Source: an uncultured Clostridia bacterium
GTDB taxonomy: Bacteria > Bacillota > Clostridia > TANB77 > CAG-508
NCBI GenBank assembly: GCA_949448405.1
Contig: CASTFX010000055.1
Span: 1 to 7,484 of the forward strand
Direction of reading: 5' to 3'
DNA length: 7,484 bases
Positions 4,827-7,484 of this stretch are shown in pieces. The translations under genes were made by a program, and so were the position numbers. How positions within the stretch are numbered: position 1 is the stretch's first letter; every line of letters starts with the position of its first letter. The notes beneath the pieces were generated by a model, which did not search any database, had not been told where the DNA came from, and saw only the letters and a list, made by a program, of their open reading frames with translations.

Positions 4827-5111
4827 ATGCTTGTACATTAGCACTCCATATTCTCAGTATATTTAAGATTGATTTTTGGGGTGTAATTTTATCCTATGAA
4901 TAAGACATTTTTACCTATCAAATCTTAAATAACTTTATTTTTATTATTCTTAGATAGGATATATTTACCTACTTAATTTTAAGATTATTTCTTTATATTT
5001 CAATGTTTTCCTTGCTTCTTATACTTTCTTTTTTAGCAGGTTACTTTTACCTACACTATATATATACCATCGGAGATGGGCTAAAGGAAGAAAGAAATTT
5101 ATTAAATATTA
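4827..5111. other. Gene-free region with alternating complementary segments
   Basis: No gene is seen here. TTTAAGATTGAT (4862-4873) can pair with ATCAAATCTTAAA (4917-4929, one extra base), and the latter can also pair with TTTTAAGATT (4977-4986), giving two mutually exclusive hairpins. CCTATC (4914-4919) also faces GATAGG (4953-4958). TTTACCTA occurs three times (4910, 4964, 5046). A small CCATC-GGA-GATGG hairpin lies at 5068-5080, followed by a purine-rich run. This may be a replication or control region, or the 3' untranslated part of the minus-strand gene that ends at 5112. Nothing decides between these. Confidence 0.4.
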
Positions 5112-5495
5112 TTACTGTTTCTTCCAATCTTTCCAATTACTAGTAAACGTATATTTATTAGGAACATGTCCTGCTCCAGAACTAAAAGCTGTACATTTTA
5201 TAAAACCATGTTCCACTAATTCTTTGATAGCATTTCTTATACTTTTTTCACTCTTTTTGCTTAAGCCTAGATATTCCACGCCTATACTAGACGAAAAAGT
5301 AAATTCACTTTCGCCTTTAGATATTAATTTCATAGCATTTAGTATCTTTGTTGCATTTTTGCCTAAGTCTTTATATGCTGGACTTAGTAATAAACTTCTT
5401 GTCAATCGTACATGCTGCTCATTTATTATTTTTCTGTTTTCTACTCTTAATGCTGTTTCATAGGTTTTAAATGGTGTAAACTTTACTTTTGACAT
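5112..5495 (-). CDS. Winged-helix-type protein, possibly element replication or control protein
   Basis: A 127-aa protein. Residues 38-100 fit the winged-helix pattern seen in replication initiators and transcription factors of Firmicute mobile elements: LSPAYKDLGKNATKILNAMKLIS, a beta strand FTFSSS, then the likely recognition helix in LSKKSEKSIRNAIKELVEHGFIK (78-100), and a wing ending in NKYTFTSNW. No catalytic motif is present and no named family can be given. The frame is open from an ATG at 5513, but that ATG overlaps AGAGGA, which is placed correctly as the ribosome binding site for the ATG at 5495, so I use the latter. A candidate promoter lies about 45 bases upstream and a terminator separates it from the two small genes before it. 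It reads towards the gene-free region that holds the candidate RNAs. Confidence 0.78.
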   Translation of the reverse strand: MSKVKFTPFKTYETALRVENRKIINEQHVRLTRSLLLSPAYKDLGKNATKILNAMKLISKGESEFTFSSSIGVEYLGLSKKSEKSIRNAIKELVEHGFIKCTAFSSGAGHVPNKYTFTSNWKDWKKQ

Positions 5496-5541
5496 TTCTA
5501 ACTTTCCTCTCATTGTAAAAGATATAAAAGTATGTTAAAAT

Positions 5542-5566
5542 ATTATAAACAACTAAAATAAGTTGT
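5542..5566 (-). promoter_or_regulatory. Candidate promoter with a dyad, for the winged-helix gene
   Basis: On the minus strand a consensus TATAAT (5547-5542) lies about 47 bases before the ATG, but no good -35 box is at the right distance. Just upstream is the inverted repeat ACAACT (5549-5554) / AGTTGT (5561-5566), spaced by six bases, a plausible activator or repressor site. Confidence 0.4.
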
Positions 5567-5570
5567 AGAT

Positions 5571-5619
5571 AAAAGCAAGATTTTTTAAATTTTCCAGAAT
5601 TAGCAAAAATCTTGCTTTT
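5571..5619 (-). terminator. Bidirectional terminator hairpin
   Basis: A perfect 15-bp inverted repeat, AAAAGCAAGATTTTT (5571-5585) and AAAAATCTTGCTTTT (5605-5619), with a 19-base loop and T-rich ends on both strands. It is placed to stop transcripts of the two small genes at 5701-6017 before they reach the winged-helix gene. Confidence 0.8.
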
Positions 5620-5686
5620 TGCTTTATATCTATTAACCTCAATTTTAAATTTCTTTATTTGTTCTTTTTACACTCAAATATTTCTT

Positions 5687-5716
5687 AAACGCTCCCAATT
5701 CTACTTGGTAGCGTTT
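5687..5716. repeat. Small hairpin at the 3' end of the frameshifted small gene
   Basis: AAACGCT (5687-5693) pairs with AGCGTTT (5710-5716), with inner CAA/TTG. It overlaps the last codons and the stop of the frameshifted gene. The T-run is short on both strands, so it may stabilise mRNA or be a weak terminator. Confidence 0.45.
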
Positions 5717-5864
5717 TCCGCTTCTTTATTCCGTGGAAAATCTTTATCGTATGCAAACATGTTATTCACAACACCGTTCGCACCAACCGAGTTATCTCCA
5801 TTATGTCTTTTTTATTTAGTAGAATTAACTTCTGTTCTACTATTTCTCTTTGTGCTTTTGTCAT
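5701..5864 (-). pseudogene. Small gene (54 codons when intact), frameshifted in an A-run
   Basis: The ATG at 5864 has a strong AGGAGG site 8 bases upstream and starts three bases after the stop of the gene before it. As it stands the frame gives 32 aa and stops at 5766. The first 19 residues (MTKAQREIVEQKLILLNKK) look like a natural helical start; the remaining residues of this frame do not resemble a conserved protein. From the run of six A (plus strand T at 5808-5813) the -1 frame reads RHNGDNSVGANGVVNNM, then FAYDKDFPRNKEAENATK, to a TAG at 5701, which looks far more protein-like. One added A would give a 54-aa protein. Function is unknown; I can only say it looks like one of the tiny accessory proteins of Firmicute phages and conjugative elements. 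The 32-aa form could also be real. Confidence 0.55.
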
Positions 5865-5867
5865 TTC

Positions 5868-6017
5868 TTATTCCTCCTTCTTTTCTAGTTCTTTTTTAGC
5901 TTTGTTTAACCAATATCTTTTGTTAATCTCTCTTACTTTATCTTTGTTTTTAGCTCTCCATTCTCTAGATTTTTTATTCATTAATTGTCTGGCTATTTCT
6001 TCTAAACTTTCATTCAT
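5868..6017 (-). CDS. Small basic protein, 49 aa, unknown function
   Basis: The ATG at 6017 follows an AGGAGA site by 10 bases; the nearby overlapping ATGs stop within a few codons. The 49-aa product is highly charged and almost wholly helical: MNESLEEIARQLMNKK, then REWRAKNKDKVREINKRYW (18-36), then an Ala/Lys/Glu-rich tail. The segment with evenly spaced Trp and Tyr among Arg/Lys resembles very small proteins encoded on Firmicute phages and integrative elements, possibly nucleic-acid-binding. No function is established to my knowledge. It is followed three bases later by the next small gene, so both form a two-gene unit ended by the terminator at 5571-5619. Its promoter must lie in 6018-6140, where TATAAT on the minus strand (6076-6071) overlaps the divergent promoter, but no clear -35 box is seen. 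Confidence 0.7.
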   Translation of the reverse strand: MNESLEEIARQLMNKKSREWRAKNKDKVREINKRYWLNKAKKELEKKEE

Positions 6018-6049
6018 TTACTTTTCATCTCCTATCTGTTATCAAAGTC

Positions 6050-6078
6050 TTGATATATATCATGTTTTGTATTATAAT
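6050..6078 (+). promoter_or_regulatory. Promoter of the DUF6076-type gene
   Basis: TTGATA (6050-6055), a 17-base spacer, TATAAT (6073-6078). A 12-bp palindrome TGATATATATCA (6051-6062) overlaps the -35 box. The leader of about 65 bases contains GTTATA (6092-6097) and TATAAC (6127-6132), which could pair just before the ribosome binding site. Confidence 0.78.
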
Positions 6079-6151
6079 ATACTAATATTATGTTATAGAA
6101 TATCTGATAATAAAAAAATATCTTGTATATAACAAAATATTGGAGGAATTT

Positions 6152-7309
6152 ATGTATTTAACACTATTCGATAAAGAAGAAGCTTATAGAAATTTATTTT
6201 ATGATAAGAGGATAAATATTTATAATAAATGTGGAAAGTTGCTTGTAGATATTTTAAATAATCAAGATAAAATTAAGGAAAATATAAATAAATTTATTAA
6301 AGAAATTGAAAAGTCAAAGAAACCCTTAGATAGTCTTGAATGGGATGATTATAAAAAGAGCAATAAGGACAAAAGAATTTCAGCTAAAAGAGTAAGTGAT
6401 ACTCAAAGAGGTGTTCCAGAAGAAAAATTGAACTCAAACTTGTATGAAGATGAAACAGAAGATATAAGAATAAGTGATATAGAAAATGAAAAGAGTATCG
6501 TACTTAATAATTTTTATGACTTAGTATCTTTTGAATTTCTAAAACTTGAAGATGAACAAGTTTCTAATAGAAATAAACGTAGAGTTATATTGGACTATTC
6601 AGCAGAGATAGAAAAAGGCGAAAAATATGAAATTACCTCTAATATTCTTTTTGAAAAACAAATAGAATATCTTAATGATTTATTAATAGGGTTTAAGGAT
6701 ATTTGTAATATTGTTGAAGAACATTCGAGTTCAAGCACTTATGATAAGAAAGATATAGTTTTATACAGTCCACCATCAAAGGTGTTTTGGGCTCTATTTG
6801 GTAACAATAATGGTATAGATACATTGTATCTTCTCAATGAACAATTAGAAAATGGTGCTAATATTAAACGTTTAACTATGTATGAGATATTTCACTTTGT
6901 AGAATTATTTCGCGTTTATGTTATATTAATATTGGATAAAAAAATATGTATAAAAAAATGTAAGAACTGCCACAAATACTTTTTAACTGTGAACCGTACT
7001 GATGAAATATATTGTCAAAATATAAGTCCTCAAAATATCAATAAAACATGTCAGGAATATGGAAGAAATAAAGCAAAAGAAACACACATAAAATCAAATA
7101 CTATTAAATATGAACATATTAGAACTAGGCAATGCTTGTATATGAGAGTAAGGCGTACAATAGAAAAAGGTATTGACAATAAATCGATAAAAGCTTTAGA
7201 AAAGTGTCTTGCTAACTATAAAAAAGAATATACTCGTAAGAGTAAACTGTACAATGTAGGTAGATTAAGCGAAAGCAAGTTTGTAGAATGGATAATAGCT
7301 CAGAAATAA
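6152..7309 (+). CDS. DUF6076-type protein with a C-terminal four-cysteine putative zinc site
   Basis: A 385-aa protein. The ATG at 6152 has GGAGG five bases upstream; a TTG at 6140 extends the frame but lies before that site. Residues 1-260 are mainly helical and charged, with a polar, acidic, probably flexible part (60-115). SPPSKVFWALF (206-216) and the helix MYEIFHFVELFRVYVILIL (243-261) are the more conserved-looking parts. The hallmark is C-terminal: Cys270 and Cys273 in CIKKCKNCHKYFLTVNR, Cys288 in DEIYCQN and Cys300 in NKTCQEYG, then a basic helical tail with RQCLYMRVRRTIEKG and a final KFVEWII. This Cys-x2-Cys / Tyr-Cys / Thr-Cys layout is what I know from DUF6076 proteins of Clostridia, whose role is unknown. 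It suggests a zinc-stabilised nucleic-acid-binding module. No nuclease motif is seen. It has its own promoter and is monocistronic. Confidence 0.8.
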   Translation: MYLTLFDKEEAYRNLFYDKRINIYNKCGKLLVDILNNQDKIKENINKFIKEIEKSKKPLDSLEWDDYKKSNKDKRISAKRVSDTQRGVPEEKLNSNLYEDETEDIRISDIENEKSIVLNNFYDLVSFEFLKLEDEQVSNRNKRRVILDYSAEIEKGEKYEITSNILFEKQIEYLNDLLIGFKDICNIVEEHSSSSTYDKKDIVLYSPPSKVFWALFGNNNGIDTLYLLNEQLENGANIKRLTMYEIFHFVELFRVYVILILDKKICIKKCKNCHKYFLTVNRTDEIYCQNISPQNINKTCQEYGRNKAKETHIKSNTIKYEHIRTRQCLYMRVRRTIEKGIDNKSIKALEKCLANYKKEYTRKSKLYNVGRLSESKFVEWIIAQK

Positions 7310-7330
7310 ATAATATATATATTTATTTTT
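7304..7330 (+). terminator. Possible weak terminator after the DUF6076-type gene
   Basis: AAATAAATA (7304-7312) and TATTTATTT (7320-7328) form a 9-bp stem of only A-T pairs that spans the stop codon and ends in T. The absence of G-C pairs makes termination uncertain. Confidence 0.35.
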
Positions 7331-7335
7331 ACCTA

Positions 7336-7363
7336 TTGATTTTATTTAAATCTATGGTAAACT
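7336..7363 (+). promoter_or_regulatory. Promoter of the gene at the right edge
   Basis: TTGATT (7336-7341), a 16-base spacer, TAAACT (7358-7363) with the extended -10 TGG in front. The start would be about 25 bases before the ATG at 7395. Confidence 0.55.
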
Positions 7364-7394
7364 ATATATAACAATATTACAAAGGAGAAAAATT

Positions 7395-7484
7395 ATGGAA
7401 AATAACACAGGAAACAATAGAGCTATGGCAATTTTGCCAATGAAATGGTACTATTTTACAACTTATATTAGACTACCCTTCGGA
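7395..7484 (+). CDS. N-terminus of an unidentified, possibly membrane protein; runs off the right edge
   Basis: The ATG at 7395 has AAAGGAG seven bases upstream. Thirty codons are present, without a stop: a polar start (MENNTGNNRAMAILP) followed by MKWYYFTTYIRLPFG. Aromatic residues ahead of RLPFG look like the approach to a first transmembrane helix, as in several uncharacterised Firmicute membrane proteins, but the helix itself is outside the window. It lies 85 bp after the DUF6076-type gene with its own likely promoter. No function can be given. Confidence 0.75.
   Translation, partial: MENNTGNNRAMAILPMKWYYFTTYIRLPFG

Noticed and set aside
4910..5053. TTTACCTA copies as replication iterons.
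   Set aside because: Three short copies with irregular spacing (54 and 82 bp) and a similar word at 7328 are not enough in AT-rich DNA.
5224..5463. Plus-strand open frame opposite the winged-helix gene.
   Set aside because: Antisense shadow; no ribosome binding site, and the minus-strand frame has a protein-like pattern.
5670..5712. A further small minus-strand frame ending LGAFKKYLSVKRTNKEI.
   Set aside because: Only a TTG could start it, with no ribosome binding site; it overlaps a hairpin and cannot be supported as a gene.
5612..6132. Two overlapping plus-strand frames (5612-5899, 5803-6132) with hydrophobic, membrane-like translations.
   Set aside because: The T-rich plus strand gives Phe/Leu/Ser-rich translations by composition. 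The minus strand has two tightly spaced small genes with good ribosome binding sites instead.

Overview
The window is low-GC, strongly AT-rich bacterial DNA. It carries a CIRCE-controlled heat-shock operon in the order hrcA-grpE-dnaK, near-consensus sigma-A promoters and GGAGG-type ribosome binding sites. This points to a Firmicute, most likely a Clostridia-type organism; the genus cannot be fixed from the sequence alone.

Positions 1-2261 are core chromosome, read on the minus strand. hrcA (repressor) is followed by grpE (nucleotide exchange factor) and the first 147 codons of dnaK (Hsp70). The promoter in front of hrcA carries a near-perfect CIRCE operator at the transcription start and a second, weaker CIRCE-like dyad over the -35 box. 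HrcA should bind here and shut off its own operon. A long imperfect hairpin fills half of the grpE-dnaK gap. Divergent to the operon is tRNA-Glu(CTC), with its own promoter and an encoded CCA end.

From about 2400 rightward the window looks like a mobile element inserted at the 3' end of tRNA-Glu. A tyrosine integrase gene follows the tRNA directly, but a single-base frameshift splits it. Upstream of it in the same operon lies a 101-aa protein of unknown function. A compact divergent control region (3957-4149) separates this operon from a 71-aa HTH-like regulator read on the plus strand. It has two consensus promoters that mirror each other and an 18-bp palindrome.

Positions 4366-5111 hold no protein gene but are not empty. 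Two consensus promoters each precede a structured segment ending in a hairpin plus T-run: a short RNA of about 65 nt and one of about 300 nt with four consecutive stem-loops. No known RNA family could be assigned to either. They are the best candidates for something undescribed in this window.

Positions 5112-6017 (minus strand) carry a winged-helix-type protein and, upstream of it, two very small genes in a row, one of them with a one-base frameshift in an A-run. Divergent from these, 6152-7309 encodes a 385-aa DUF6076-type protein with a four-cysteine putative zinc site. The start of another gene, probably a membrane protein, runs off the right edge. The right attachment site is not in the window, so the full extent of the element is unknown.
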